Source: Lepeophtheirus salmonis
Taxonomy: Eukaryota > Arthropoda > Copepoda > Siphonostomatoida > Caligidae
NCBI RefSeq assembly: GCF_016086655.4
Contig: NC_052135.2
Location: 9,390,363 to 9,454,362, forward strand
DNA: 64,000 nt
Reading direction: 5' to 3'
The notes under the pieces are model-generated. The model was not told the origin of the DNA and did not search any database. It saw nothing but the letters and a program-made list of their open reading frames with translations. The position numbers and the translations under genes are program-made. Shown in pieces: positions 22,401 to 35,371 of this stretch (the stretch's first letter is position 1; every line of letters begins with the position of its first letter).

Positions 22401-23531
22401 TATATAACTTCACCATGGATTTTCCGTCTTGAATTACCTGAAGACAACTATTTAAAAAAGAAAAAGAAAAAAAAAAAAGAACTCTACATACTTGGCTTTG
22501 TTTACAATAAAATTGGTCAATAATCTAATATAACTTTTATAGACAGATTATATTCTTTCCTAACACTTTCAATAATTGAGGTAATACTTATTTATGTAAA
22601 TAGGAGACTATATCAAATTTTATTCATACTTTATGTAATCAATCTGTTTGTATAAATAATGTTTCGTTATCAGATTGTAAAAACATCTTTAGATTAAAAA
22701 AATCCGTTAGGCACTGATTCGTTAATTTATTTATGTCCATTTTTTCTTCAACTATACGACAACCAAATTTTCGGTATTCAAATTTATTTTGTTAAATGGT
22801 TCAAAAAAGTATTTCTGTGAATTTGCTTTCCAAAAAATTCTAAATCCTAATTTTTTGAAGAAAAATATACAGTTAAGTTTTGTATCTTAAAACTAAGCTA
22901 GAGCAACGTAGCTCAATGGCCAACCTGTTGTACTCATTACTCATGTAATGAATGTGCGTAGGTAAGATACTTGATTGCTCCTAAAAAAGGAAATACACAT
23001 TATGTATATTGAGTTCAAAGATAATTCCAAGATCAGATGAAGTAATTGCTACGATTTTTATTGCCACTTAGTCAGTGTAACTCCACCTAAACAATAAAAG
23101 GAACATTAAAAATATCTAAAATTATAAAGAAGTATTTTGTCAAATTTGTCCCTTCTAAAAAAATTATTTGTCAATTTTCTCTTTTGTCACTTTTTCTAAG
23201 ATTTTATTTGTCAAATTTTCACCCCTCTCCCTCCCTCATTTTCCCCTCTATTTCCAAGCCTATAAAAATAGATTTATCTCGGACAATATTCCATGTACAA
23301 TTTTCATCTATTCGTACTCATTATTCAGTATATTGCATGGATTATAAAATTGAAAAAATAACCACGATATTCGATGTTACACTCTCTGGAAGAAGGGAGA
23401 TGTAAGACTTGACTTTTATTTATTTTTGAGGCACGGGGAGAGCTAAAGTGTGTTAGATACAATAATTTACTTAATACTTAAGGAAAAATATCATATTTGA
23501 AATATTTGTCTCGTATAAATATATCAATATA
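22401..23531. other. Stretch without a recognised gene
   Basis: No gene supported. Around 22893 a short GTAGCTCAATGG word resembles a tRNA A-box, but nothing around it folds as a tRNA. Confidence 0.35.
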
Positions 23532-24236
23532 TACAACGTGGGGATTTTAAATCCGGAAAATTTATGGATAATATTTATTACAATTTATTTTCCAAAATGA
23601 ATTAAGTGATTCAGTAATCTCTTTCTTTTTTCATGTAGAGGTCAATAGTGAAGTCAATCCCTCAAACCAACCACCTCCAGTTTTAACCACGTCTTTTAAC
23701 CTGTCCCTGAAACTGGCGGCACAAGCCTCGAGGAGGAACTCTTTGTCCATATTACCCACTGCCTGGAGAATAAAAGCCCGCAGGGAGTCACGTCCATGTT
23801 TATTAGACCCTCTCTCGAAGATGCCCACACATAGTAGTCCAAGGGGATCAGATCCAGTGAGTTAGTAGGCCACATTTCCTTTGTCCAAAACATTAGTCTT
23901 AAATTTGTTTGTTTTTCTGGAATAAATCCGGCTCTTATTCCCCGGAATAGGACAAACCAGTACAATTTAAACTTTTGGCATGATACTGTATATGATACCA
24001 TCCTTCTAAGCTCCCTAACATAACTATTAATGAAGTTATTTGTCTCCTTAGGAGTGTGACCGGCATGGAGGGGCAGAATGATGGATCAACGACGTTCTTA
24101 CATCTCAAGGGATTTGTATCAATCTTGTATAGTTTTGTAAGTTGAATCTGACGAACACATTTTAATATACATAGATCTCAATGTTACCAAGATATTGAGG
24201 CCTAAACTTGTTCCGGATTTAAAATCCCCACCCTCT
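23532..24236 (-). mobile_element. Mariner element with near-perfect inverted ends
   Basis: Left GTGGGGATTTTAAATCCGGA (23538) is matched by the exact reverse complement TCCGGATTTAAAATCCCCAC at the right (24212-24231), with TA dinucleotides just outside both ends. At about 705 bp it is a deletion derivative holding the C-terminal transposase region on the minus strand. The well-kept ends suggest it is younger than most mariners here. Confidence 0.8.
23640..24001 (-). pseudogene. Mariner transposase C-terminal region, frameshifted
   Basis: From 24001 downward the frame reads GIRAGFIPEKQTNLRLMF, then KEMWPTNSLDLIPLDYYVWA, the third catalytic Asp block (usual form WPPNSPDLNPLDYYVWG). One frameshift near 23825 moves the rest into the frame reading RGSNKHGRDSLRAFILQAVG, NMDKEFLLEACAASFRDRLK and VVKTGGGWFEG, the typical C-terminal helices. 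The third Asp is kept. The N-terminal half with DNA-binding domain and the first two Asp is missing, so no active enzyme is possible. Confidence 0.8.
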
Positions 24237-27200
24237 ATATAGTTCGTCAACATCAAAACAATCTAGACCAAAAATATGAGAAAATAATCCCAATTTATTT
24301 TTTATTTCATGTATATATATATCCCAGTGTTTCATAAATATATTTCTATTCAAATTTAATTTGGGTCTTTCAAAGAAAATCAATTCATTTCTCTTTTCTT
24401 TCTTTTTTTGAAATCAATTTTTTTGCAGCTAATTCAAGTGCAATTTGTAACACAGCCAAAGGGTTAATAAGGATAATTTGCTGATAGAAATCAGCGATAA
24501 TTCGTCGAAGCGTACAAATATAATCCATAATTAATTTTGAGAAAAATCATTCAAACTTGCTTTTCTCTAGACAGCCTACACATGTATGTATTACTAATTA
24601 ATATATTTAACTAGGAGAAACAAAACATGTCCTTATTTTCAATAAGACAAAATTAAAGAAAATGTTTTACATTAATATCTATTGAAGGAAATCAAATGTT
24701 AAAATATATAGATAAGTTATTATTTAAAGAATACAGATTAGAATATTAAATTTGTTATTTGTTGAAATTAGAATCTTAATCATATTTAAAAAAATATTTA
24801 GTAATGAAATATATCATTAATGAGCAAAAAAAATTATCGAAGATAATAAATACAATTAAAGATAACGCGGTTGTAATATTATTTGTAAATAATTAAAATA
24901 TAAATATCGAATTTGTAAAAAAATTGATCTCAAAGTTTCTTTAAAAGATATTCTTTATCTTTTATTTTTATTATTGAATAAACCGAACTTTAGTATTTTA
25001 AATCATGATTATTTTTTGTTTATAGTTAAATACCTTTTCATTTTAAGGTTTTAAAACAATAGTTATTTTATAAAAAGATGGAACATTTAATTAATAACGT
25101 ATTTAAGCTTTTAGTTGTGGATAATTAGTTGAGTAAATAATTATTAATCAACTAAATTACACATGGCTTTACTAAATTTGTATTTCCAAAATTAATCCAG
25201 TTTCAATTAGTAGATTTGAACAAATGCACCAATTTAAAATTCGTGCATAACACCAAATCTGTAGCATCATTATCCAAAGAGTAATTTGCGTTCAAAGAAT
25301 TTTGCAAATTTCAAATTATGAATAGATGAATAGGAATTGAGAAAATGTTTTATTTCTGTTAAAAGTTGAAGAAATTAACTCATTTTCATAAATCACACCA
25401 AGAAAACTCAGTAGCTAAATTGGAATGAGTTATATTTATAAAATAATCTAGAAAACTATTTTTGTCAATATTTATTTTCGACGCCAAACGCATGTTTCTC
25501 ACTACTCCAATACATGATAGCAGATGACTGTATTTCCAAGAAAAATTTAAACTCTCACCTATAGAAAGAAACCACGACTACCCAACTACTAGTTTTTACT
25601 CTCATACGGTCCGTAAAAACAGAACATCAATCTCAACCAAAAAATAAAGAACAAATAAATCTCATTTATTTATAAATTAAGGCAAAATATCCTTGATGGA
25701 AAATGGCTTTTAGGTGAAATGTCCTGAGGCAACTAGTTTATAGAAAAGTACACAACACAAAAAAAAGATGATACTTGTTCTTTGTTTATGGTTTTTTATA
25801 TATATATATTTTTTTTTTTTTTTTGCAATAAAATAAAATAAGCAGAATTGAACAAAAAGTAAATTAAAAAAATTAATATTGCCCAATTAACTTGCTATTT
25901 CGTATTTTCTTAAAAGAAAATATCAATTATAAATAAAAACGCTCGTTTACAATAACGAAAATACAAATATGCTATACAATAGTAAATATATAAAAATGTG
26001 TATAATTACAAAATATATATATTGATGCTTGAACAAAAAGGAATGAAACAACTTCCCCAACAAAACCCCACTTCTACTTTATTTCTAACAAAATTTGCAC
26101 AAACTATTTTTACATGCACAATTAAAAATACACTTTTACAAAAAGATGTACATTGGGACTTGCTATTAAATGTCTCTGAAGTCTCTGAAATTCAGACGTT
26201 AAAGAAACAATGTTTTAATGCCATAATTTGATGTTAATAAAAGATGACAAATCATACATTTTGTGCACATGCAGTTACCTTTTACTTCATATATTATCTA
26301 ACGATATCAAATCCATCCTTGATCTTTTAAAAAAAGTACAATTGCACCAATTGCCAATACTGTTGTAATAAAATCGTACCAAGGTACTTACATTTACTAT
26401 ACTTAGTAGTAGTAAATTGATATTGAAACCATTACTTGCAGTGCTGCTTATGACAAAACAAAACTGTCTTTTATATATGAAAAAGTACTAGAATGAAAAT
26501 TATCAATAGAGTTGAATTGTTTGTAAAGTAAAAGTAAGTTTAGAAAGTAGAAAAAGGAGAGACGGTTGTTGTGCTTGCTGTTTCCTCTTTTTATACATTA
26601 TATAATGTTGAAATGGTATTTGTGAAAGAATGTAAGGATAAGACAAGAGCGAGATATATGGTACTGCTGAATTACTGGTTATTTGTACTGGGTAAGTTAC
26701 ACATCGTCGGACGTTCCAAATTGTCAGATACTTAATAGTTAACATGCAACTATTCTTTTGTACTTCAACCTTGGATATCAAAATAGATTGTAATGTAATT
26801 TTCACACATCCTGTAAAATTTATAATCGATTGATGGTATAGTTTTTGAGAAGCAAAAGTTTAAAGTTCGAGATTCTAATAATTTGCATATAAAATTTCAA
26901 CATATATTTTTTCTGGTGTGTGATAATATAAAGATTTTTTTCATCTATTTGGTTATATAGAACAAAATCGCCATTTTTGAGTTCAATAGGTGTTTTGACG
27001 TAATAATTTTATTTATTTGCTGCATTTTTGACATATTTTTTACAAAATAATCGCTGTATGATAATATCAATGAAATAATTGACAAATTCATATTATCGGA
27101 CAGTATCTTAAATTGAATAAAATAACAAATAGCTTACTAAATAGCCAAATAAATAGCTAGATACCAAAGAGAAAAATATTCAAAAAGCTGTTAATGAGGA

Positions 27201-27289
27201 AGAAGAAATGGAGGAACAGACGCACGGTAAATAAAATAGGAAGAGAAAAATCCCTCACGGCTTACTGTTATTAAATTATAATTAATTAA
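24237..27289. other. AT-rich stretch with only a MITE fragment
   Basis: Three kilobases with no supportable gene. At 25665-25740, CTCATTTATTTATAAATTAA then GGCAAAATATCCTTGATGG is a right-half copy of the palindromic MITE at 19365-19658. An (AT)n/(T)n run lies at 25797-25824. Frames at 25998-26231 and 26503-26805 look incidental. Confidence 0.4.
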
Positions 27290-28460
27290 ATAGATAATAC
27301 TTATATCCGTGCATCCAAGTCCGTCTTGGAGAAAAATGTAAAGGTTCTAATTAGGAACGATTTGTTATTTATTCCATGGATTCCTACAATACAATACATC
27401 TCTCTCCGAATTATAACTCTTGCCAAATATCGTATGGAGTCTCTCAGAGTTTGAGTCGCTTCACTCCTACTCATCACCTCGGCAAATTATCAACCTTTTG
27501 TTTTCAAGCATATATAATTGTTTTGAATCCCCTAACAGGTGATCATACCAATTACGATAAGCCAAACTGTATTATCGGGAGATTTAACTTGAAGCAATGT
27601 CAATCTGTAGAGTTGAATCTTGAAGTAGTTTGTATGAATACCTTATATTTAAAGAAATATATGAGAAGACAGCAGAATGTTCTTTTTCCAATATTATGTT
27701 CCACCTCACCCAATGGTTTATTACACAATCAAGGTAATATATTAGTAATCGATAATCAATTAAGAACTCAAATTATTTCATAAATAAATTCTATATTATA
27801 ATATTAAATTAATTGATTAATAAAACTTTAAATTATATCATATAAATGAAATCTTTAATCTTTGAATCAATGAGAAATTGGGTGTAGCAATAACGGAGTC
27901 GTAAATTGTAAATTATTATTTAATTAATCTTGAATGAGCTTAACATTTTGTGTTCTTAAGAAAGGATGAACTATCGAGGCGCGAGCCAATTCTTCAAAAG
28001 AAATCTAAGCTATAGACTTCCTTGCTTATTAATAAGTCGAACCAAATCGAACATGAATCTTCCAAGTTAGTGAATGAAGCCTTTCTCAAAAAGAGGATAA
28101 GTTGGATTTTGAAGAATGGTAATCCAAAGATGTTCAGAGGAGATAGTGGTAAACGGAAACGAGGATTTAACTTTCTGGAGTTGACCAAAGGAGCAAACAG
28201 CACCAGATAATTATACCACATGTTTGAAAAGTTGATAATTTCCCAAGGTTCCATGAGTTGAAGGGAAGTAACTCCGACTCGGAGAGACTCCATACGAGAC
28301 TTAGAATCCGAGAAGATATTTAAAAGTGAATCGAATATTGGATGTATCCATGAAATAGATTTTATTATATTGCAGAAATGGGTCCATTACATTCTTTCCC
28401 AAGATAGAGTTGGAAACACGAATATATACCTTTATAAGTTATACTAATACGACTTAAGAA
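27290..28460. mobile_element. Second long-inverted-repeat element, arms about 230 bp
   Basis: The left arm (27290-27525) pairs with the reverse complement of the right arm (28190-28460). Shared words: ATATCCGTGCATCCAAGTCC against ATATTCGTGTTTCCAACTCT; TTCCATGGATTCCTACAATA against TTTCATGGATACATCCAATA; CGTATGGAGTCTCTCAGAG against CGTATGGAGTCTCTCCGAG; GGCAAATTATCAACCTTTT against GGGAAATTATCAACTTTTC. The spacer is about 660 bp. Frames of 135 codons (27376, plus) and 99 codons (27994-28293, minus) start in the two arms but resemble no family I know. Confidence 0.7.
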
Positions 28461-30180
28461 GGAGGATTCTTATCTTTCTTTTTCTAATTTATGTACCGTG
28501 TGTCTGTTCCTCTCTATATTCATTCTCATAAAATAATATGAGATCATTCATATTAAGGATTGCCAAATAATCAGTGATTCACCTACGTACAAGAGTAGGC
28601 ACGCCGTATTTTGAATTTTATTCATACAAGTGGTAAATATTCAAAGCAACATTTGCAGTCCTATGTATATTTTTGACTATATTTTTTTCTCTTTCATAGT
28701 GTCGAAAATTAAGAAACATGATTCGAATTACGTCTGAAACTAAAAATTCTTATTTGAAACTTGTCCGAATTTATTAATTTTGAGCATTTTTTTTTTGATT
28801 GAGTTTTGAAATAGTTAATAAATTCTGTTTATTCGATGAAAATATTCCGATACAAACTTCTTACTAATATATTTTTTAATGTATTTATTTTTTAAAAATC
28901 TTAAATATAACGCACGCTGTCTTTATAATTTACAGGAACGTAAACACCTCGTCGATGTGTCCGACCATGCGTAACATACCTTATATGAATTTAAACATAA
29001 TTTATATGTTTATAACACAGCTAACGATAGCACCGACCTTTTTTCCTTTTCAAATATTAGAACGTTTATTTTCCTCTACGCATTATTTTTTATTGGTTAA
29101 GGACTCGTTTTTTCTTGTTCTTTTTTTTTTTTTTTTGATAAATTTTGTTTATACAAAATTTGAATTTTTTTTTTGAGGTTTGACAACAACCATAGTTTTG
29201 AAAAATTATATATATGTAACATATGGTAAATTTTATCTATTTGCAATTTGCAAATAAAAATATTTCCCAACATAATTTCACTTTTTGACAAATTATGGGT
29301 TTTCGAAGTTTCACACACACAAAAAAAGTTTTCTCATTTGTCTTTTATAGAAGATTAAAATTTTACTCCTTCTTAAATTTTAAAATATTTGAAAACGTCA
29401 TTTCTTTTTTTATATACAGGATGCATCAAACGCCCTCCGATTTTTAAAATGTTCTTGGATTTTGTTACTCATTCTCTAATATGTGAGATTGGGTCCCTCG
29501 AGTATTTGAGGAAAAATATCAACCCATTGGAGGTGGTCTATAAGGGGCTAACATATTTTATTAAGCCATTTAATACATAAAAAATATCAACTTTCTAGCT
29601 TTTTTACTCAAAACTAGTCATGTATGATATCAAATTAAAACTTTTGACGCAAATAATGTAAAAATAAACGTAATATGCAAAAAAAAAATCAAAACAAAAA
29701 AAATCGGCAAAGCTTTTTAAAAATCTCAAAAACAATATTATATAAATTGTTGTAAATTTTAAATTTTTTTTTAAGTAAAAAAAAAAAAGAATAACTACAC
29801 TTGCAATTTGATATTGCAAACTAAAAAATGAACTATGTACTTAAATATTTAATTATATTTTAATTTACTGCGTGTTATTTTACAATAAACCCTAAAAACT
29901 GTGATATGAGTTTAGTATATTTTCAATTGTTGTAATGTATATTACAAAAACTAGATCTGCAAGTACTTTATTTGGTTTAGGAAATGCTGTTATGATATAA
30001 GATCTTACATTGACAAGAGTCCGCCTTCCATCCTATCGTCAGACTATGTCAGGTATTAGTGGCACATTCAGAATAATGTTGGAAAAGGAGGGGGGGATCT
30101 GCTTGTACCGTTCTTATTCAGCTAAAAGCTTTCTAGGACAGAGCAAATATTCCTGTAATCTTAAACCAACAGTCCTGCAA
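28461..30180. other. Stretch without a recognised gene
   Basis: AT-rich. At 29413, a segment beginning ACAGGATGCATCAAACGCCC has the look of a mariner terminal repeat, but no partner end or transposase text was found. Poly-T runs at 29118-29136. Confidence 0.3.
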
Positions 30181-30189
30181 ACGAATTAA

Positions 30190-30405
30190 CGCCAATCAAA
30201 AATTACATCAAATTCCGGTTTTCCCGTTAGAGTATGAGCAGCTCGACAAGACATTCGAGATATGGACACAAAATACTATGGAAAGGAAGAATAACGACGA
30301 AGACGGAGCATTTTTATTATCCATGATGTCTAACAGATTAGCATCTTTTTGTGCAATTGACAGGATAAGGTTAGTAAGGACCATAGAAAACAAAACACAT
30401 TGAAG
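30190..30405 (+). pseudogene. Possible BESS-motif protein fragment
   Basis: One frame reads PVFPLEYEQLDKTFEIWTQN then NDEDGAFLLSMMSNRLASFC, AIDRIRLVRTIENK and a stop. The D-E-D-x-x-FLLSM pattern followed by a basic R-x-R-x-x-x-x-IE run resembles a BESS motif. BESS is a short C-terminal protein-interaction helix pair found in arthropod MADF-BESS proteins and in some DNA-transposon accessory proteins. No MADF domain is recognisable upstream, although ISGTFRIMLEKEGG at about 30055 might be a trace. It could be a relic exon or chance similarity. The ORF has no ATG near its start. Confidence 0.3.
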
Positions 30406-30409
30406 AAGG

Positions 30410-31814
30410 GGCTAAAAGAATAAAACGACATTAAAGATCTAGTTCTCTTGATGTTCAAGGTTTTGCAAGTTCTTCAGATAGTAATTCTCCAGAATGGGTC
30501 GCCCATCAGGTGGAATAATTAAAAGAACACAATTTAGACATATATCTAAGGTGCTCTTTTATGGTCGGGTTGTCATCATCATGTTGGTGGAATAATTTTG
30601 ATTGATCTATTAAAAATTGAACAATCAAAGTCTTCTGAAGTTCCTAGATTCAAATGATCTCAGAAGAATTGGGAACGAATATATAATGCAACAGAAAACA
30701 ATATCTCCATAATCAACATATCTGGGTATAATAAAGAAGCAAATATTATTTTCTTGTCCTGCAAATCATCACAGTCATATCAAATACATCGTACTGTAAG
30801 AATGATTACAAGGAAATTACTCAAATATGCGAAATTGTTAATAATGGCGACACACCAAAAACTATATTAATCTGGAGCAATGCTATAAAGCCAGGTGGAT
30901 GTCAAAAATTATTTACTCGATTAAAATTTTTGCCTTATTGAACATCAAATTTCTTTACTACCTCAAGGAACTGTTACATCACAGTATCAACAAAAAGAAA
31001 TCAAGGAATTTGTTGTTTATATATACTGTAATTCGTAGCATCCGTCACAGACTGCCTGAAATACTCCATGGTCTGATTAATGTTTTTAAAAAAATTCCTA
31101 TAAATTATAAATATGTAAATTCAATTTTTTTCAAAAGTTGCATTCAATGTTTTTGATAGTCACATGTGATATTTAACGTTAGAAATTGTAGTAATGGCTC
31201 TGCTAAGCGACAAAATTCTTATAGAAGAGCGCCGAAGAATTGTAGATGTTTTATTCGCCATCAAATGAGGTAAATTGTAATTAACTCCAAGACACTGCTA
31301 GAGCTCAAAATATGGGAAGCCCTCCTTTCCAAACATTATAGAGAGGAAAAATCTAGCAGACCTTTTGAATGAGGATTTTTGGTTTACAATAAATGTGACG
31401 TTTTAAAAAAAGATATCAGCACATGGCAAAGAAATTAATATTTTCAGGAAGCAAAGTTAATTATTTACAATATCAATATGGGTGAATTACCCATTTGAGC
31501 AAGCAAGGGTTGTATTGGATATTTCATCAGTTTCTAGAGCAGAAAAGCACTATCAAAATGTCTTGCAAGTAGTAGAAAATAATGTAAAAAAATCATCATA
31601 TTTGCAATATTATGTATGTCATGATTTTAATTTTCACATTTTGTTAAAGTTTATTAAAATAGTTTGGTAAAAAGCTTTAATTTGATATCAAACAAGTCTT
31701 TGGTGTTCCTTGCCGAGTGATCCAATAAAATATAAACACTATCAATTTTGAACCTCCAGATGATATAATTTAATAATTAAGAATATAATTTGAACAAAAT
31801 TAATATTTAAAATA
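30410..31814. other. Stretch with possible coding traces, unassigned
   Basis: Between 30790 and 31060, plus-strand frames read DYKEITQICEIVNNGDTPKT, WSNAIKPGGCQKLFTRLKFL and QQKEIKEFVVYIYC with stops and shifts. This is less AT-biased in amino acid content than random sequence here and may be an old gene relic, but I cannot name a family. The rest is featureless. Confidence 0.25.
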
Positions 31815-32262
31815 GATGTGTGTCTGAGCTTTTGCCTCACAGTACTCTTTCCACCCACTTTTTTTATAGCTCTCTCGACATTCTACTGTGAAACAGTGAG
31901 ATCTCTTGCATGTACCCTCGTGGAGTTGAGGAGATGGGCTTGAGCTGTTTTGGTTAACTCCTCCGCGTCCATTTTAGCCTTTTAACAGATACTTTCTTCT
32001 TCTCCAACGTTTTGAACTTGCTGACGGAGGCTCTTGGAGATGCACAACTACTTGGAGTTCGCGAATGGAAATTCGTGAAGGGATCACGTTAAAGTGTCCT
32101 TTTCTCGTCTTGTACGTACGTTAGAGAACTCAAGTTTGTTTCATATTGTAACTAATTGTCTATGCTTTAATATATCGAAATATGAATCAATTTCAATTGT
32201 TCAACCGTCATTAATTATTGAATTAGAAAGTGTTCAGATTTTAATGGATCGCCCGATATTAT
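31815..32262 (-). pseudogene. Mariner subfamily 2, N-terminal end fragment
   Basis: The right end AAGTGTTCAGATTTTAATGG (32228-32247) is the subfamily-2 terminal repeat also seen at 17821 and 38138. Reading inward on the minus strand gives RISIREL, then KFKTLEKKKVSV-like text, and further on VERAIKKVGGKSTVRQKL at about 31870, the recognition helix of the second helix-turn-helix. The element stops there, with no catalytic core and no opposite terminal repeat. Several stops and shifts are present. It is a one-ended truncated copy. Confidence 0.65.
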
Positions 32263-32713
32263 CATACTTATCATTTTTAGGATAAAATCTATTATAATTA
32301 TTATTTTTATAAATATTTACTTATTTACATTTGCATACATATTTTCTATATTTGTGCATGTGTGAATTGTATTAATTTAAGTTTTATGTAAGTGTAAAAA
32401 AATGTTCTACATAAATAGGAATTTCATTTTAGTCCGATAATGATTATTATTAGTGTTCCCTAAAAAAACTGCGTCTCGTTTTTATTTTAATTGAGTAGAG
32501 AGGGAAAGAGAGTTGCTATGATGTTACAGCGAAATTGCATTTATGTATATATTTTATCCTGACTACAAAATGCAGACTTACATAGTTCGTACGTTGGAAA
32601 CATACAGAGATAAAATAGGCAGTTCATTGAACCTGATATGTAAAGGTTTATGAGGAAATGAGTAAATGTAAAAATCATGGTACTAATTACAATTTTTGCA
32701 ATATAAGTATTCA
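32263..32713. other. Stretch without a recognised gene
   Basis: No coding or element signals seen. Confidence 0.35.
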
Positions 32714-33205
32714 GGGGTGTCCGCAGGGGGTAAGCCTGAAAGGTCTGCAGTTCCCCCCCATATCCAAATTTTCATAGAAAAAAAAAATTCTTCCAAAAAA
32801 AAAAAAAAGTTAATTTTTCCAATTATTTTCGAAAAAAAAATAATTTTCTGTGAATAGCTACGAGATAAAAGCGAAATTCAAAAATTTAATTTTTGAAAAT
32901 TTTTTCTAGAAAATAAATGCTTTTGTGAAAGGCTTTGGTTTTTTTTGTAATGTACAATTTCTTGTGAATAGCTATGGATTTTTGAAATAATTTTATGTTG
33001 GAATTTTTTTTCGAAATAATTTGATTTGGGAATTTTTTGTAAATAGTTGTGAATTTTTGAAATTTAAATACAAAAAATTTGAAAAGTTAAATTTTTTGTA
33101 AATAGTTGAATTTTTAATTTTTTGAAAGTTAAATTTTTTGAACAGTTGTGGATTTTTGATTTTTTCAAAATTTTTGATTTAAAAAAAAAAAAAAAAAAAA
33201 ACAGG
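32714..33205 (-). repeat. Repeat family D, inverted copy
   Basis: Starts CAGGGGTGTCCGCAGGGGG, the inverse of the C-rich end at 655-780 and 61740-62115. It then runs through many A/T tracts with recurring words such as TGTGAATAGCTA and GTAAATAGTTGTGAATTTTT, ending in a 22-base A-run. The CAGGGG end looks hAT-like, but no 8-bp duplication was identified. Confidence 0.5.
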
Positions 33206-33469
33206 AACCTGATTATATAGGGGCTCTCCTAACTTTAGAAAGCTTTTCAATAAAGAAATAACTTACAATTGATAACTAATTCTCCCCTCTCTGGATGTCC
33301 ATGTAAAATCTTCTTTACATATCATTACGAATTAATATATTATCATCGGCCTTCTTTTTCGTTATTCAAAATCGTCCTTTATGTTTATCAGGTCCATATA
33401 CAAATTATTAGTGTATTGAAACGTGTAAAGCACTCTGAAACATCACAAATAATGTCATGAATATATATA

Positions 33470-33555
33470 CATAGTTCACCCTGTAGATACACTCGATGCT
33501 ATTTACGAAACGAAGAATAGACATGACTACAATGTTATTTCATTGTAATATTGTT
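33470..33555 (+). repeat. Repeat family S, single unit
   Basis: CACCCTGTAGATACACTCGA then TGCTATTTACGAAACG and CATGACTACAATGTTATTTC match the units in the tandem cluster at 51105-51410 and the inverted units at 59115-59335. Confidence 0.6.
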
Positions 33556-34174
33556 CTTTTCCCTTCAAAATGCCTAATTTTCATTCAACATTCATATAGA
33601 GAAACTTTGTTTTATTCACATTGATAATTGAAAAAGCTCCTACTTCAACGTCATGTTTATTTGTGAGTAAAATACAATTTTTAAGAACACGTGTTTTTAT
33701 ATATGTCTAAGTAGAAACATCAATTCCTTTAATGGATCATTATATTGAGTAATCAATTTCCTGTATTAAAATATGTAAATTGAAACTAAAATACATACAT
33801 ACATATGTTTTGCAAAAATATAAGCATATTGTGTTTTTAAAGCATGTATTCATTTGAAAGAGGCCCTTTTTTAAATATAATAAGTAGGATTCTGATACTA
33901 ACGATGACAAAAATAGAAAGATTATATGTGAGCTTTAAGCCATATAAAGTCAACTTCGGATATAATAAAAATACAATAATAGTCAATGTTTTCTCATTCA
34001 CCATTTTCTTAATACATAATACACATTGCAAAGAATAAAAATGGGACAAAAAATCTGCATGAAGACAACTTTTTCTTTCCTTTTTTTGGTATCAACTTCA
34101 TAGGAATTCCAGGGAATCAAGAATTCTGATGAGTATTTTTCCTTTTTTAAATTATAAGGAGTATTGTCAAAGTC

Positions 34175-34660
34175 TGTATTTATTTGGTCCGGTCCAGTTC
34201 AGTCTTAGAATCAGTCATAGGGACCGGTCTTTAAGACTATCGGTCCTTCGGACTGTCAGGAGTAGAACCAATTTTACAGAAAATAAATCAAGTTGAGATA
34301 CGTCATCAAGGAGAAAACTACAATAGTTTTAGGACTGATATCCACATCATATTGTGAAATTTGACAACAATTATTTTCCCAGAGGGAGAAAATATACATA
34401 TTAAGTTCACATCTCATTCCTGTAGTATTTGAAGGGTGGAGACCAAATCAGTAAATACCAGGGGTATCAAATTCGGATATTAATAATAAATTTTTTGAGT
34501 ATTTATACCTTTTTCGTAGGCTTAACCGATTTTTAAGAAAGAAAGTTTCTCAAAAATTTGAATTAACTATCTTTGAGTATAGAAAGGTTATATCGGTCTA
34601 TAATATGACATTTAAGTTGATCCCGTTACGTCTTGGTATCGGTCCTTAAAAACATTCCAA
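34175..34660. repeat. CGGTCC-rich non-autonomous hAT-like remnant
   Basis: Begins near TTATTTGGTCCGGTCC and contains AGGGACCGGTC and TCGGTCCTTCGGACTG at the left and GGTATCGGTCCTTAAA near the right. This GGTCC/GGACC word style matches the elements at 10302-10739 and 49009-49775. The ends are too decayed to define and no target duplication was found. Confidence 0.35.
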
Positions 34661-35149
34661 ATTTTTAAGTGCCTTCTACAATACATTATAATCACTAACA
34701 TTAATGTGTCATACACGAGAATAGTTTGCTATTATTCGTAAATTAGGCCTAACTGAAGTATTTATTATTCCAATAAACATTGAATCCTTTATTATCTAGT
34801 TACCTTGTTTGTATCTCGTAAAACGGAAAAAGGGCTCAAAATCATTTGGTACCTTTCCAATTCTTCCCAATTATGAAGTTGTATTTGAATAATTTTAGGA
34901 AATTATTTTCAGCTATAAAAGATTTAAGTATAATTCAACCATTCAAAGTTCAGAACACTGATTAAGAAGAAAAAAAGCAGAACCATCAAGATGATATTAT
35001 TTTGTTAATGAGGTAATGAAAAAGAACGTATATAATAAGTTGGGGAATGAATCTCCCGCCCTTTTTTTAACAAAGTATATCTTTTTTACTATTGGTCACA
35101 TTGGATCATATGATAAAATGTTGTAAAGGTGTGAGTGTATATTACGCAT

Positions 35150-35371
35150 GCTTTTCATACAATATTGTGCTTGACCGGTTTTGGCTACCACTGGTTTCTG
35201 TCTGTGGCCAACACACTTGAAAGTACAAATTTAGCCTCAATGAAGGCCTGTGAAAATTGGTTGTCCAAGTTTTTTGCCAATAGGGACAAGGGATTCTACG
35301 AAAAGGGCATTATAAAGTTGGATCCTCTTTGGCAACAAGTTATCGAACAGAAAATGGTATCATTGCCTTAA
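35150..35371 (+). pseudogene. Mos1-like mariner transposase C-terminus
   Basis: The frame reads GFGYHWFLSVANTLESTNLA, SMKACENWLSKFFANRDKGF and YEKGIIKLDPLWQQVIEQK, ending at a TAA at 35371. This parallels the end of Mos1/Hsmar-type transposases: Y-H-L-F, then W-L--FFA-KD--FY--GI-KL---W-. It is a different mariner branch from the DD37D-like copies elsewhere in this window, whose C-termini end in VIxANGG. The preceding SPD-AP-D block with the third catalytic residue is not visible, and the rest of the gene is absent. The surviving frame is unbroken for about 70 codons, so this fragment is relatively young or short. Confidence 0.75.

Noticed and set aside
22880..22990. Possible tRNA or tRNA-derived SINE (GTAGCTCAATGG, A-box-like)
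   Set aside because: No B-box (GGTTCGA-type) at the right distance and no cloverleaf pairing.
27376..27783. 135-codon plus-strand ORF as a host gene
   Set aside because: Its 5' part lies within a long inverted-repeat arm, its composition is unremarkable and no family resemblance is visible.
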